Source: Simmondsia chinensis (Eukaryota; Streptophyta; Magnoliopsida; Caryophyllales; Simmondsiaceae). Taken from it: 64,000 nt of DNA. The position numbers and the translations under genes were made by a program. Position 1 is the first letter of the stretch; each line of letters opens with the position of its first letter. The DNA is taken from positions 8,779,702 to 8,843,701 of the forward strand of contig JAGTTD010000019.1 in assembly GCA_018398585.1 (NCBI GenBank), read 5' to 3'. Below the pieces are notes generated by a model, which saw nothing but the letters and a program-made list of their open reading frames with translations, did no database searches and was not told the DNA's origin. Below are positions 43,240-53,400 of this stretch, piece by piece.

Positions 43240-43360
43240 AGGTTGGGGGTTCTCGAAAACAATCTCCTTTCAGGGTTCTATAAAGCGGGAAGGCTGCATA
43301 CATCCACCCCTTCAAGACCCAGCTTAGGCTGGAGCCCATGGGGCACTGGGATTGTTACTT
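43119..43360 (+). mobile_element. chimeric SINE: complete 5S rRNA-derived head joined to an Au-like 3' domain
   Basis: 43119-43239 aligns along its whole length with plant 5S rRNA. The internal promoter is well kept: box A as AAGTTAAGCATGCTTGGG (43167-43184), the intermediate element as AGTACTAAGATAGG, and box C as GGTGACCTTCTGGGAAGTT (43204-43222), ending TTGCACCTTTT. Directly after it come GGTTGGGGGTTC (43241-43252), GAAAACAATCTCC, 'aaggctgcatacatcc' and 'tcaagaccc', the Au-like SINE tail also seen at 15946 and 39143, ending 'gggattgtta'. I see no target duplication. SINEs with 5S heads are known in animals (SINE3). Here the head would provide an RNA polymerase III promoter and the tail LINE recognition. 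Confidence 0.8.
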
Positions 43361-44239
43361 TTTGACTATTGGTAAATCAATTGCAATAGAATGTTTTTCT
43401 GTCGTGGCCACTTTTTTTATATTTGAGTCCTTAATGAACCTTATCAAATTGTTAGTGATTCCTGAGCGTTAATGAGCGAAGCGCCCCCTATTTAAACTCA
43501 ACTTGTTAAGTATATCGTGCTTGCTCAAACAATTTGTCCATATTAAGTATACCGAGCCCCCAAAACAAAGATAAACGAGTTGCAATCAACCCTGAAAAAG
43601 TTAAATCAAATATTCGTTTCGTTTACACCCCTAATAACTAATATAGGTGGTTAATGATCTGTTATGAATTTTAGTTGTACCCTTGGAAAGTACAAGTCTC
43701 ATTGCACATTTAAGGACCTTGGATTAATTCGAGTTTTGGATCAGGTTAAACTTGAGTTTAGATCATTTTGGAGTCAAGAAAACAATAGGTCAAAGCAAGT
43801 CGGGTCATTTCAACTTTAGGTTCAATTATTCAAAACAAATTTTCAATATGGGTCAAGTAGGTTACGAGTTATATTCGGGTTTTTTTTTTGGTTGGCTTGG
43901 GCTTGCTACCTTTAGCTAGGGTTTCAAGGAAACAAAATCACAAGCAATTGAGAGAGTAAAGTGAGGAGCAGTAAATTGGTAAAAAGTTAACATTTGATAA
44001 GCGAGTTAAATAGAAGAGCTTTGAAGCTGTTCCACCATTATTCTTCGTGATTCCTAGCCATTTAGGGGTCAAATCACTTTATCCAGCAAGATGTCTCAAT
44101 TCAACACTTCTCTTCCCCAGCTTGAAGTGAAGTTACTTGCCTCAGGGCAATCGGTTTCTTCTCTGAGACCCCTCTTTTACTATTAATCCCTTCCCCTCTT
44201 TCTTAATGAAAATGATGTCTTGATTGCCGAATCCTTAGC
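43361..44239. other. intergenic DNA, nothing recognised
   Basis: No coding motif or repeat boundary found. 43700-43870 has gene-like low repeat content but no open frame of note. Confidence 0.4.
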
Positions 44240-45371
44240 TTAGCCTTAGCCTGGGTATGAATCCCATGCATTAATCCTATTAACAGCAGAAAACTATGGT
44301 GAGGGAAAGACATGGGTTTTCCACATAAGTGACTTGATGAGGGAGCACAACCGAATGAGCACTTAGGTGCACCATTGAACTAGGCACAATGTCAAATTCT
44401 TTTGCTAAGGAATAGTCACAGAAGCGTTTAACATGAGCATCCCATATATCCTTAGAGGTAGGGTGATGAATCACATCATTTAAAATAGGACGAGCAAGAG
44501 AAGTAGAGATACAGGAGCGTACACTTTGATCATTGTAGGACTAGGCTCGATGATCATGATTTGGGATCAGAGTGCCATCTATGTGAGAGAAGGGAAGGGA
44601 ATTGAACTATCAACGAATCCCATTTCGTTATTGGCCCAAAGAATCATTGAGATTTGTTCGTGGTAAGTCGTATAGTTAGTGGGAGACTTGAGTTTTATGG
44701 TAATTAGGCTAGGTATTGTGAAGGCGGAAAGAGAAAGTGATAGAGACATTTGGGGGGCCGGAGGAAGGACGGTCGAGCACCAAGACTGATGCTGGTGCCG
44801 ATACTAGCGTAGAAGCCAACACTAGCCCCAATGTTTGGGTAGATGGAGGTCGGAGGAAGTGTGGGGATAATTTGAGAGCTCATGGATAGAGATCTGAAAG
44901 AAGGGGGATTGGAAAGCCTGGTAATGGTAAGAGGCCCAAGGTCGGGGGCTGTGGTGGTGCGGGGAGGGGAAGACAAGCCGACCGGTAAGGTTTGGAGGGA
45001 GGGAAGCAAGGTCGTGGGTCGGAGGATAGGGGAGGAAGGCCTAGACGCTGCCATAGGGACAACCAATGCCCGTGGGAGATGCACTAAAATCGGGGATGAG
45101 GGCCGATGGTGAGATTAACAATGGTGAGGTTAGTAAGCGGCGACATCGAGGAAGTACCACTAGTCCAGTCGACACCAAAAATTAGAGGAAGAATAGGAGA
45201 GCCACTTTTTGAGGTGTGGGAGATTTGGGAAGAAATTTTGAGGATGCTGATGTGGCGGTGGCTATGGAGGTTTTAGAGGGTGCGGCAGCGCAGTAGTGGT
45301 GTCGTGAGTTTGGAAGAGATTTAGAATTAGGGTTTGAGAGGCTAATTATGGTTGATTATGCTCTGATACCA
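44240..45371 (-). pseudogene. copia gag fragment with leader and primer site
   Basis: On the minus strand the primer site TGGTATCAGAGC is at 45369-45358, directly inside an LTR. A leader with Pro/Ser-rich frames follows (45350-44720). Then copia gag begins in broken frames: a YTTYHEQISMILWANNEMGF-like segment at about 44680-44610 and IHHPTSKDIWDAHVKRF at 44474-44420. The element stops near 44240; nothing of protease or pol is present. It is a 5' fragment of a minus-strand copia element whose LTR is split by the Harbinger element. Confidence 0.68.
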
Positions 45372-45413
45372 TGTGATTCCTACAATGTTTTGACTTGATG
45401 GAGGGGGAACTAA
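45372..45413 (-). repeat. copia 5' LTR, part next to the primer site
   Basis: The LTR's 3' end (minus strand ...GAATCACA, adjoining TGGTATCAGAGC). The rest of the LTR continues at 50748 after the Harbinger insertion. Confidence 0.65.
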
Positions 45414-46000
45414 GGGCCTGTTTGGAATTGCTGTGAAACAACTGCTTATTTTAAAAGCACTTTCTGTAAAAGCACTTATGTAAAAAGTGCTGTTTTGAAT
45501 AAGCAGTTTGTGTTTGGTTCAACTAGTCAGAAGCACTTATTTATTATTGTCAGTGTTTGGCCAGTATTAAGGAAAAGTGCTTTTTTCTTGCAAATTACCA
45601 AAAAAGATATGGGCAGAAGTGCTTTTATAATTAATAGTATTTGGATGCAGAATTGATTTCAAGCAGTTTTTTTTAAGTATATATTGATAATTTTGGGTTT
45701 TTAAATTTTATACAATAATAATGAATTGTAAATAAAAATATTTTTTTATTAGTTTGTTCATAATTTAATATTATTACTTAAAAACCCAATAATGACTATT
45801 ATTAATATTGTTGTTGTTGTTATTGTTATTATTTATTAATATTAATGTTATTATTAATAAGTAAAATAAGTACAATATGTGTGTGTGTGTGTGTGTGTGT
45901 TATATTATATTATATTATGCAAGAAAATAAAACTAATACAAGGAAAATAACAAACTTGTACATTGGAAACTTGCATAGTCATAGCATATTTGATATTCTT
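45414..46000. other. Harbinger left arm with microsatellites
   Basis: Subterminal 'aagcactt' repeats occupy 45445-45620. AT-rich DNA follows, with (ATT)n-like words at 45780-45860, (TG)12 at 45877-45900 and (TTATA)n at 45899-45917. No coding sequence. Confidence 0.65.
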
Positions 46001-47346
46001 CTAGTTAAAACAACAAACATAATAAACACATATATTTCCAAAATGCTTTACAATCTCATTCCTAATTCTATCACGCATCAAATCCATTTTAACGGAGGAT
46101 CCTTGTTGCATTTGTTGGGGAAGGTTAGGATTCTCATCATCTTCCTCGGTCTCTAGCACATCATCAGCAGCAGCATCATAAAGGTTGAAGTCAATATAAA
46201 TAGATGTGTTTTGCCGTATAAAGTCATGTATAGCCATAGTTGCTGAGACAATAGGAACTTGAGTTTCAAACTTAAATGATGGCATTGAATGCAAGATGGC
46301 GAATCTATTTTTTCACACTCCAAATGTCCTTTCTATCGTGCATCTCAAGCTAGAGTGATAATAGTTGAAAACCTCATTTACATTTCTAAAACCAGTTGCT
46401 CGTCAAAAATTAGGAAGATGATAATGTTCACACTTGTATGGTCCTAAGTAGCCCATAGGCGTGGGATAACCAGCATCTACCAAGTAATATTTATCTACAC
46501 TAAAAAAAGGAAGCACATTTAAATTTTATATTAAAGTAATTGTTGAAATTTGAACAACAAAATAACACGATGCATTGATTTTTATAACTAAATACCTGGT
46601 GGAGGATGCAGAAAGTGAAGATCATGCCTTCGAAGTGCTTGATCAAAGACTCTAGAATCATGTGCAGTACCCTCCCATCCGGGCCATGCAAATGTAAAAC
46701 ACATATCCCAATCACATGTAGCCATTATATTTTGTGTAGTTAACCCTTTTCTACCTATATATTTAACTTGCTCACTAGAAGGAACTATACAAGGTACATG
46801 TGTGCTGTCAATAGCACCAATACAATCCCTAAGATATGGCCAATACCGATCATCATCTCTTATTTTAATATGAATATTCTGAAAGGAAGAATCTTTTGGC
46901 TTGATAAGAACAATAGCCATCTTCAAACATGCGACTAGAACTTTATGAAAATGCATACTAACAGTCTCACCAGAGTGTTGAAACCATTCTTGAATCATTC
47001 CATTTCCTACTCCATGTCCCACCACCATTAAGAACATGGCAACCCTCTCCTCTATTCCCAGATTCCTTGTTAGCTCTAAACCATATTGTTGTTGCAATGT
47101 TGTACATAAGGCATGAAAAACATGTTTTTCCATTTTAAACATTTCATGACACCATATATCATGTCCGTTGAGTATCTCTTTCACAAAATGAAACCCTGTA
47201 TGATGAGATGTTCTACATGGTGTTTTCAAACAACATGATACATAATACTCTGTAGCAATATATGCAACCTGAATAGCTGTATCATCTCTAACTTCATCAT
47301 AGGATTCATTGTCAATATCATTTTCTAATGAACTAATCGATGACAT
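46001..47346 (-). pseudogene. PIF/Harbinger transposase (DDE), two exons, with stops
   Basis: The start is probably ATG at 47346 (MSSISSLENDIDNESYDEV), since TTGTACAG just upstream looks like an acceptor site. Exon A runs to about 46596 and holds a helix-rich N-terminus (MFLMVVGHGVGNGMIQEWFQ), the first catalytic Asp in GAIDSTHVPC, and the block WPGWEGTAHDSRVFDQAL. A 101-bp intron (46595-46495, GT...AG) separates it from exon B, which has YYLVDAGYP (second Asp) and IERTFGV (Glu). All three acids of the triad are present. Two TGA stops in exon B (near 46399 and 46312) break it. It would cut and join the element ends in the nucleus. Confidence 0.9.
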
Positions 47347-47796
47347 ATCTGTACAAGAGCAAAGAAAATAATTACATTTAAAAAATAGATAGAAGCCCGC
47401 AAATAGCTTGATAATAGCAAAAAAACATAACATTCCCAAATACAATTACATATTTGCATAACAAGAGCAAAAATGGTTGCCCAGTCACTAATATAACATG
47501 TTGAGTTCAAAAAGCCCCTAAAACATAATACTGTGCGGCAATAATGCAACGTATTGAGTTCAAAAAACATAAGTACAAAAACAAGCTATTCCCTAATTTA
47601 ATTACAAGGTTTACATAAAAACCCTCAAAATATAATATTTTGAGTTTAAACAAGAGGTGTTCAAAGAGCATTGCTCTTACGGAGCTCAATCATCTTTTCT
47701 AGCCACTGAAATTGTAACTCCGGTCCGTTTGTGCCATAAACATCTCTCTCAATGGTTGCCTAGTCAATAACACACTAGCACTCCATCACATATCAC
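47347..47796. other. spacer between Harbinger genes
   Basis: Holds the putative first intron or leader of the transposase and the displaced 3' end of the Myb-like gene (minus strand at about 47770-47690, RQPLREMFMAQTDRSYNF), separated from the rest of that gene by the hAT insertion. Confidence 0.5.
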
Positions 47797-48573
47797 TAGG
47801 GGTGTAATCGAGTTGAGTCGAGCCGAGTATCTCAGTACTCGACTCGAACTCGATTAACTACTCGAGTACTCGAACTCGAGCTCGAACTCGATTCGAGTAG
47901 TAAATTTTGCTCGAACTCAAACTCGACTAACTATTCAAGTACTCGACTCGACTCGAATACTCATTTATTGTGTATATGAAAGTTCAATAAATTAGCTCTA
48001 TTATAATATTATTTCATACACTCAAACATTAGTTATACTCAATTTGGATACTCAATTATTGCCCACTCTATATTTTAACATATATAACCATAAATTACTG
48101 GTATATTAATAGCAACTATGTGTCAAAACCTAGGTTTTAAAAAATACGAGCAAACCAAATACAAGTTCTTTCACTTCACCATAAATATAACATGTCATCT
48201 TTTACAAAGAATTCAATCTTCCTTCTTTCATTCTACTATTAATGTCCTAAACCATCCATTTCAAAAGAAAATAATACACAATAACTACTTCATACAGTCG
48301 AGTATCGAGTCGAGTACCAATTCGAGTATCAAGTCGAGTATTTAATCGAGTATCTATTCGAGTACTTAATTGAGTATCGAGTCGACTATTTAATTGAGTA
48401 TCGAGCCGAGTATTTAATCGAGTATCGAGCCGAGTAGTTCACTGATCGACTCGAACTCGTTTATTAATCGAGTATCTTTTGATACTCGAACTCGTTTAAT
48501 TCGAGTTCGACCCGAGCTTTATTCGAGCTACTCACAAGCTACTCGTGAGCGGCTCGGATCATTTACACCCCTA
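47797..48573. mobile_element. non-autonomous hAT element (777 bp) inside the Harbinger element
   Basis: Terminal inverted repeats TAGGGGTGTAA and TTACACCCCTA are flanked on both sides by the 8-bp target duplication CATATCAC (47789-47796 and 48574-48581), the hAT length. Both subterminal regions are packed with TCGAGTA/TACTCGA words (47810-47960 and 48296-48550). No transposase gene is present. Confidence 0.93.
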
Positions 48574-49487
48574 CATATCACTACCAACCACTATGCCTGG
48601 CAATTTTCCAACGATGGCCATTACATTATTAATACTTGTGGTTTCTTCTGCAATTCTACATGCTTCCATAATATTTGCAATCCTCCCCATTTCTGTCGTT
48701 ATTCTCGAAGCAGTAGTGATTTTAGTTCTCTCTCTCTCATTCAATGCTTTTGACACTTTCCTTTTCCTTTTATCTCTATTGTCATAGACATTGCAACCAT
48801 CATTTGGTGGTTTTTCTCCAATTGTATTTCTTATGTCGCTTGTTTCTCCAACTCCTTCATTAGGCACAGTTGTCTCAACTGAAAATGGTTGCTCGAACTC
48901 AACCACCTCGTTTCATGAATCCCTTGTGGTAACACACCAGATGATGTTACCCATGCATGTTCACCAATAGCAACTACATCACGGAAACAAACCTCCATTT
49001 GCTCTCGAAACGCTAAACCCTTTTATCTATATTTCTCTACTCCAGGATTTTCCTACAATGACATAGTGAATTCATTTCATTAGTTTGCATATCTTAAATA
49101 GTGATCCCTTCTATACAAGCAAAGAAAACAAATGATGAGGGATACCATAATTTTTCTTTCCCACCAATCGGAACTAGCTTGGATTGTATTTTTTTCGTGG
49201 TCCCAGCCCAAACCAGTTTCCTTAACAACCAAAGTATCTCATTCCTTCCACGCGCTTTTCAGATTATCTCACTTATTTTTAAATTGAGAATTCTCATAAC
49301 TATTCTCAGTTTGTTCTTTAAACTTCTTTATGATATTTGTCCAACCTACTTTATTAAAATGGGATCTAGGACAATTTCCTGCTAAAACCTCTTCCATACA
49401 AATATTGAGAAATATCTCCATGGTGTGTGCCGTCCATTTTGCTGGTGGAACTTTGGTGGTTTGTGTACTAGACATGCCTAAAGCCAA
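48571..49487 (-). pseudogene. Harbinger second gene, Myb/SANT-like protein, disrupted
   Basis: The N-terminal frame (49487-49269) carries the Myb/SANT-like domain: KWTAHTMEIFLNICMEEV, FNKVGWTNIIKKF. A second frame through 49268-49120 holds KEWDTLVVKETGLGWD-like sequence and the IQASSDWWE motif. Further segments at about 49010-48910 (GLAFREQMEVCF, TSSGVLPQG) and 48906-48571 (KALNERERTKITTASRI) complete a typical order. PIF/Harbinger elements use this protein to bind DNA with the transposase. Several frameshifts are present, and the hAT element lies within its 3' end. Confidence 0.82.
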
Positions 49488-49603
49488 ACATATTTCACTA
49501 GCAATTCAAAAGAATGTCATGAATTCAAAAATTATAGTGCCCTATTGCTGTTACTTGAATTCCCATCAATAATACTATCAAACATGTGAACATGAAATTG
49601 GTT

Positions 49604-50340
49604 TGAACAAAATAAGCAACTCAACCTAAAATTGAAGAATTTGAACCAAAATGATATAAAAATCATACGAGAAGTAAAAAAAAAAAAAAAGCAACTCAAG
49701 CCAAATCACTTCAAAAACACAAAATCGCACAAAAATCATATAGAAATTGAAAAAAAAAACTAATAATTGAACTTGAAATTGAAGGATTTGAACCCAAATC
49801 CCACAAAAATCATATTAGAAATCATAAAATAGAGCAACGCAAACCAAATCACTTTAAAATCACAAAGAAGTTGAACAAAACAAGCAACTCAACCTAAAAT
49901 TGAAGAATTTTAACCAAAATGATATAAAAATCATATGAGAAGTCAAAAAAATAAGCAACTCAAATCAAATCACTTCAAAAACACAAAATCGCACCAAAAT
50001 CATATAGAAATTGAAAAAAAACTAATAACTCAACTTGAAATTGAAGGATTTGAACCCAAATCACACAAAAATCATATTAGAAATCATTAAATGGAGCAAC
50101 ACAAACCAAATCACTTTAAAATCACATAGAAGTTGAACAAAACAAGCAACTCAACCTAAAATTGAAGAATTTGAACCAAAATGACATAAAACTCATATGA
50201 GAAGTCAAAAAATCAAGCAACTCAAACCAAATCACTTCAAAAACACAAAATCGCACCAAAATCATATAGAAATTGAACAAAACTAATAACTCAACTTGAA
50301 ATTGAAGGATTTGAACCAAAATCACACAAAAATTGCAGTA
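49604..50340. repeat. tandem repeat, period about 262-269 bp, nearly three copies
   Basis: Units start at 49604, 49873 and 50135 with 'gaacaaaa(t/c)aagcaactcaa'. Each unit contains inner sub-repeats of 'aaatcacttcaaaaacac' and 'aaaatcatat(t)agaaat'. Units are close to each other in sequence. Located between the Myb-like gene and the right Harbinger arm. Confidence 0.85.
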
Positions 50341-50744
50341 TTAGGTCAAGTTCGAAATAAGAGTGAAAAATAATGACCTGGAGTTCGCCGAAGACAGTGC
50401 AATGGCGGGAGGGCAGTCAGGGCACGGCGGGGGGCCACGGCAGCGGGGGGGACTGCGGCGGGGAGATGGCGTTGGTGTTTGTGGGTGGAGGTGGGGATAG
50501 AACTGGGTTGGGTAGAGGGTTAAGGTTTGGAGTAATTTTAATGTTTGAGTAGGGGTATTGTTGTCCTGAAAATTTTAAGTTTTTGATTCTACTTCTGTTT
50601 AAAAAAATAAGCACCAAATTTCTGCTTCTGCTTTTAATAAAAAGCGCTTTTTGATGTATGCCAAACACACCACAAATACCAGAAAAGTGCTTTTTCTAGA
50701 AAAAAGCACTTATTCCACAGAAATAAGCAGAGCCAAACAGGCCC
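50341..50744. other. Harbinger right arm, GC-rich patch then terminal repeat
   Basis: A G-rich patch at 50400-50520 (cggcggggggccacggcagcg and onward) stands out from the AT-rich surroundings. It is followed by subterminal 'aaaagcgcttttt/aaaaagcactt' words and the terminal repeat. Possibly the Myb-like gene's promoter and first exon lie here, read on the minus strand. Confidence 0.5.
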
Positions 50745-50747
50745 TAA

Positions 50748-50887
50748 GTCCCATGTTTAGTTCTGTAAGAGGAATAATTTTATGCTCTAACTCCCAAGTC
50801 TATTTCTATAAGAGGAATAGTTTTATACTCAAAGTCCCACGTCACTGAATAGTTTTATACTCTAAGTCCAGGGGGGACTAAGTCCCA
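50748..50887 (-). repeat. remainder of the copia LTR split by Harbinger
   Basis: Continues 45372-45413 after the TAA duplication. It contains 'agttttatactctaa' words at three places, so either the LTR is internally repetitive or several short LTR copies are stacked here. The outer edge against the TRIM is not sharp. Confidence 0.5.
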
Positions 50888-51183
50888 TGTCAAGGAACCA
50901 TCTGTCCCAAAAGCTTATGCTGATGGATGAAGGCCCAAAAATAGTTTTATACTCTAACATGCCCCCTCATGCGAATGCCAATTTGGCTTGAATCGTGGAT
51001 AGTGCACAGGCTCACCTCATATCTTATGCTTAAATTCTTTTTTTTAATATTGAAAATGGGGACTGTTGAGATTCAAACTCGTGACCTCTTGGTCAACAAG
51101 GCTCGAATACCATGTCAAAGAACCATCTGTCCCAAAAGTTTAAGCTGATGGGTGAAGGCCCATGTATAGTTTTATACTCTAAC
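50888..51183 (-). mobile_element. TRIM-type mini LTR retrotransposon (about 296 bp)
   Basis: Two short direct repeats, 50888-50961 and 51113-51183, both run TGTCAA(G/A)GAACCATCTGTCCC to ATAGTTTTATACTCTAACA. On the minus strand each starts TGTTAGAGTATAAAAC and ends TTGACA. The right one is followed by TGGTATTCGAGC (a one-step variant of the initiator tRNA-Met primer site), and the interior is 150 bp with no coding sequence. On the minus strand the interior starts 'gaggtcacgagtttgaatctc', which looks like a tRNA T-arm. TRIMs depend on other elements' enzymes. Confidence 0.72.
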
Positions 51184-51274
51184 ACTAATGAATAAAAAGG
51201 GCATTTATTTACAACGTAAAATAGCACGGTTGGAATGATGTTTGTTGTGATTAAATGGTGCATTTGCTTGGCAG

Positions 51275-51388
51275 GTGATTGAAGAAGTAACTCAAAGGAC
51301 AATTGTGCCTGAGGACGACATCATCTTAATAAAGCCAAGCTTGAACTCGAGGCTGTTATTTGAGATGGTAAATAAAACACGGGTTTGA
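51275..51388 (+). pseudogene. possible last exon of an unidentified host gene
   Basis: A strong acceptor (TTTGCTTGGCAG, 51263-51274) is followed by 37 open codons, VIEEVTQRTIVPEDDIILIK then PSLNSRLLFEMVNKTRV, and a stop at 51386-51388. Codon use and lack of repeats look like real protein. I do not recognise the family. The upstream exon would have to lie before the TRIM and Harbinger block, or the fragment may be a relic. A GTAAAT donor-like site occurs at 51367, so it might also be internal. Confidence 0.35.
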
Positions 51389-51862
51389 GGATGGATGTGA
51401 TAAAGATGAAGACGTGAAGAAGGATGTTGCTCCTTAAGATACTTCATCTATAAAACAAAATTTAGCTGAACATGGATAACTTGGACTTTGAAGAGATGAA
51501 GCATACTCGAATAAATCTCGGAGGGGGTAGTTGTACTGTAATTCAATGTTTTTGTTGCAAAATGTGGGTGATAATGTTTATAAAAGTGTGTTTCTTATAC
51601 TTTCTTCCACAGTTTTATGCATTCAATCGCTACAGTTAATTTAACTTGTACTATATTAGTTTAAGATTTTGATTACCAAGCTTCGAGCTTAATTTAGTTG
51701 ATCTTGATGAATGAACGTAATCAGTTCACTCCCTGGTAGAGCTAGCTTTAAAGGATGGGGGGCAAACATCCTCAGTGAGTTTTAGATAAATACACATTGA
51801 ATATTATATGTAATATATTTACTTATATAAAAAATATTTTTTTCCCTTGTCAACTAGGTTCG
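51389..51862. other. possible 3' UTR and intergenic DNA
   Basis: 51389-51600 has the mixed composition of a 3' UTR after the putative exon. No other gene or repeat end was found up to the gypsy insertion. Confidence 0.35.
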
Positions 51863-52150
51863 TGATACAGAATGCAAATCTGATAACAAGTAAAGATAGA
51901 ATATGAGGGAGAAGATAGAAAGAAGAATTGAGGGAGAAGATAGAATTATTCCATTAAGTATTTTCATGCCTTCTTAATACAACCAACTATGGGTTTATAT
52001 AACCCTTCAATGCACACATAAAGCAAATGCAAACAACCTGACAGCAAATAACAAGAATTGGAACAAAATAATATTCCCCTTAACTGTTAACTAACTCTCC
52101 CGCCCAAAGAGCTAACATTTCCCGCCAAAAACCTATTAATTCCGGTATCA
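51863..52150 (-). repeat. 3' LTR of the young gypsy element, with polypurine tract
   Basis: On the minus strand it starts TGATACCGGAATTAATAGG and ends CATTCTGTATCA. The polypurine tract GAGGAGGGGAG (52163-52153) lies next to it. A TATA-like 'ggttatataaaccc' is at about 51991-52004. Confidence 0.93.
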
Positions 52151-53400
52151 ATACTCCCCTCCTCAAAGGATCACCCTTGTCCTCAAGGGTGAAAATCAAA
52201 AAAAATTTTTTGCAAATCGTACAAGAACTCCCATGTGGCTTCTTCTCGGGGATATCCTGCCATTGGACCAAGACTTTTGTAGCTACTCTACGACCTCTTT
52301 TTACCAGTGCTCGATCGAGGATGGTCTTAGGTATCTTCTTCTGCAGGTTGTTCAGATCGTTCGGCAGGATAATTGGTTGAATGGGCAAAGGGCCCTGGTG
52401 GGGTTTGAGCTGGGAAACATGGACTAAATCATGGATTTGAGCTGGGTTAGGCAGTGACAAGCGATATGCTACCTTCCCAATGAGCTCGATTATTTGAAAG
52501 GGGCCATAATACTTGGGTGATAACTTGTGGCAGCTGCGATGTGCTATTGTGATTTGTCTATATGGAAGGAGTTTGAGGTAGACCCAATCCCCAATATTAA
52601 AGTTGCGATCTGTCCTCTTAGCATCAGCTTTCTGTCTCATCCTGTTTTGTGCCCTTTGTAGGTGGAATTTCAGCACTTGTATCATCTCTTCCCTCTGATT
52701 CAGGCTTCGATCTACCGTGTCCACATGACTTTCACCTGCGAGGTAAGGTATATGTATAGGGGGTGGTTGACCATACACCACTTCGTAAGGGGTTTTGTTT
52801 ATAGAAGTGTGCCAAGTAGTGTTATACCACCACTCCGCTAATGGAAGCCACTTGGACCAGTGAGAGGGGTTGGAGTTACACATGCACTGCAAATAAGTCT
52901 CTAACCCTCTATTGACGACTTCAGTTTGCCCATCGGCCTGAGGGTGATAGGCTGTTGAGCGTTGCAAATCAACCCCCTGGATGGATAACAATGATTGCCA
53001 AAACTCACTTTGGAAGATGGTATCACGATCACTGATGATGGTGCTTGGAAGTCCATGAAGTTTGTATATGTTGTCCATAAATGCTTGAGCAACTGTCATC
53101 GTGGTGTAAGGGTGTGCCAGTGCCACAAAATGAGCTGCCTTGCTGGGTCTGTCAACAACTACGAGTATAACATCCTTCCCAAAAGACCTAGGGAGACCTT
53201 CTATGAAGTCCATAGAAATATCGGTCCATATAGTCTCAGGTATTGGGAGAGGTTGAATCAGTCTAGGGTAAGCAATGTTCTCGTGCTTGCAAGATTGACA
53301 GGTCTGGCAGTGTTGGACGAACTCTTTGACATCCTGTGACATTCCCTTCCAGAAAAATATGGATTTAACTTGCTGGAGAGTTGCATCCCTTCCTGAATGA
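52151..53400 (-). pseudogene. gypsy integrase with chromodomain-like tail
   Basis: A 420-codon ORF (53342-52080) carries the end of the zinc-binding domain (HCQTCQSCK), the rve core with Asp in WTDISMDFIEGLP, Asp in IISDRDTIFQSEFW and Glu in HPQADGQTEVVNR, and the C-terminal LSPKYYGPFQII and VFHVS-type (LVHVSQLK) blocks. Near 52250 the frame slips by one base: after LVQWQDIPE the expected TWEF-type chromodomain end is read in the next frame. The core is intact. The ORF ends inside the LTR. Confidence 0.93.

Larger units (their letters stand above)
45414..50744 (-). mobile_element. PIF/Harbinger transposon, near complete (5.3 kb)
   Basis: Terminal inverted repeats GGGCCTGTTTGG and its complement CCAAACAGGCCC mark 45414 and 50744. 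The 3-bp target duplication TAA (45411-45413 and 50745-50747) is what the PIF/Harbinger superfamily makes. The subterminal parts share 'aaaagcacttattt' words in inverted order. Inside are the two genes of this superfamily, both on the minus strand: a DDE transposase and a Myb/SANT-like protein. A hAT element and a tandem repeat have enlarged it. Both genes carry lesions, so the copy is no longer autonomous. Confidence 0.93.

Noticed and set aside
44704..45112. Overlapping frames on both strands in a Pro/Ser/Gly-rich stretch
   Set aside because: The region is the leader and early gag part of a copia fragment; GC-rich low-complexity sequence keeps both strands open.
48118..48345. 75-codon frame rich in Ser/Ile
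   Set aside because: It lies in the hAT element and is a product of the TCGAGTA repeats and AT-rich core.
51060..51095. A tRNA gene (T-arm-like sequence)
   Set aside because: No matching acceptor stem, D-arm or anticodon arm around it; it lies in the TRIM interior beside the primer site.
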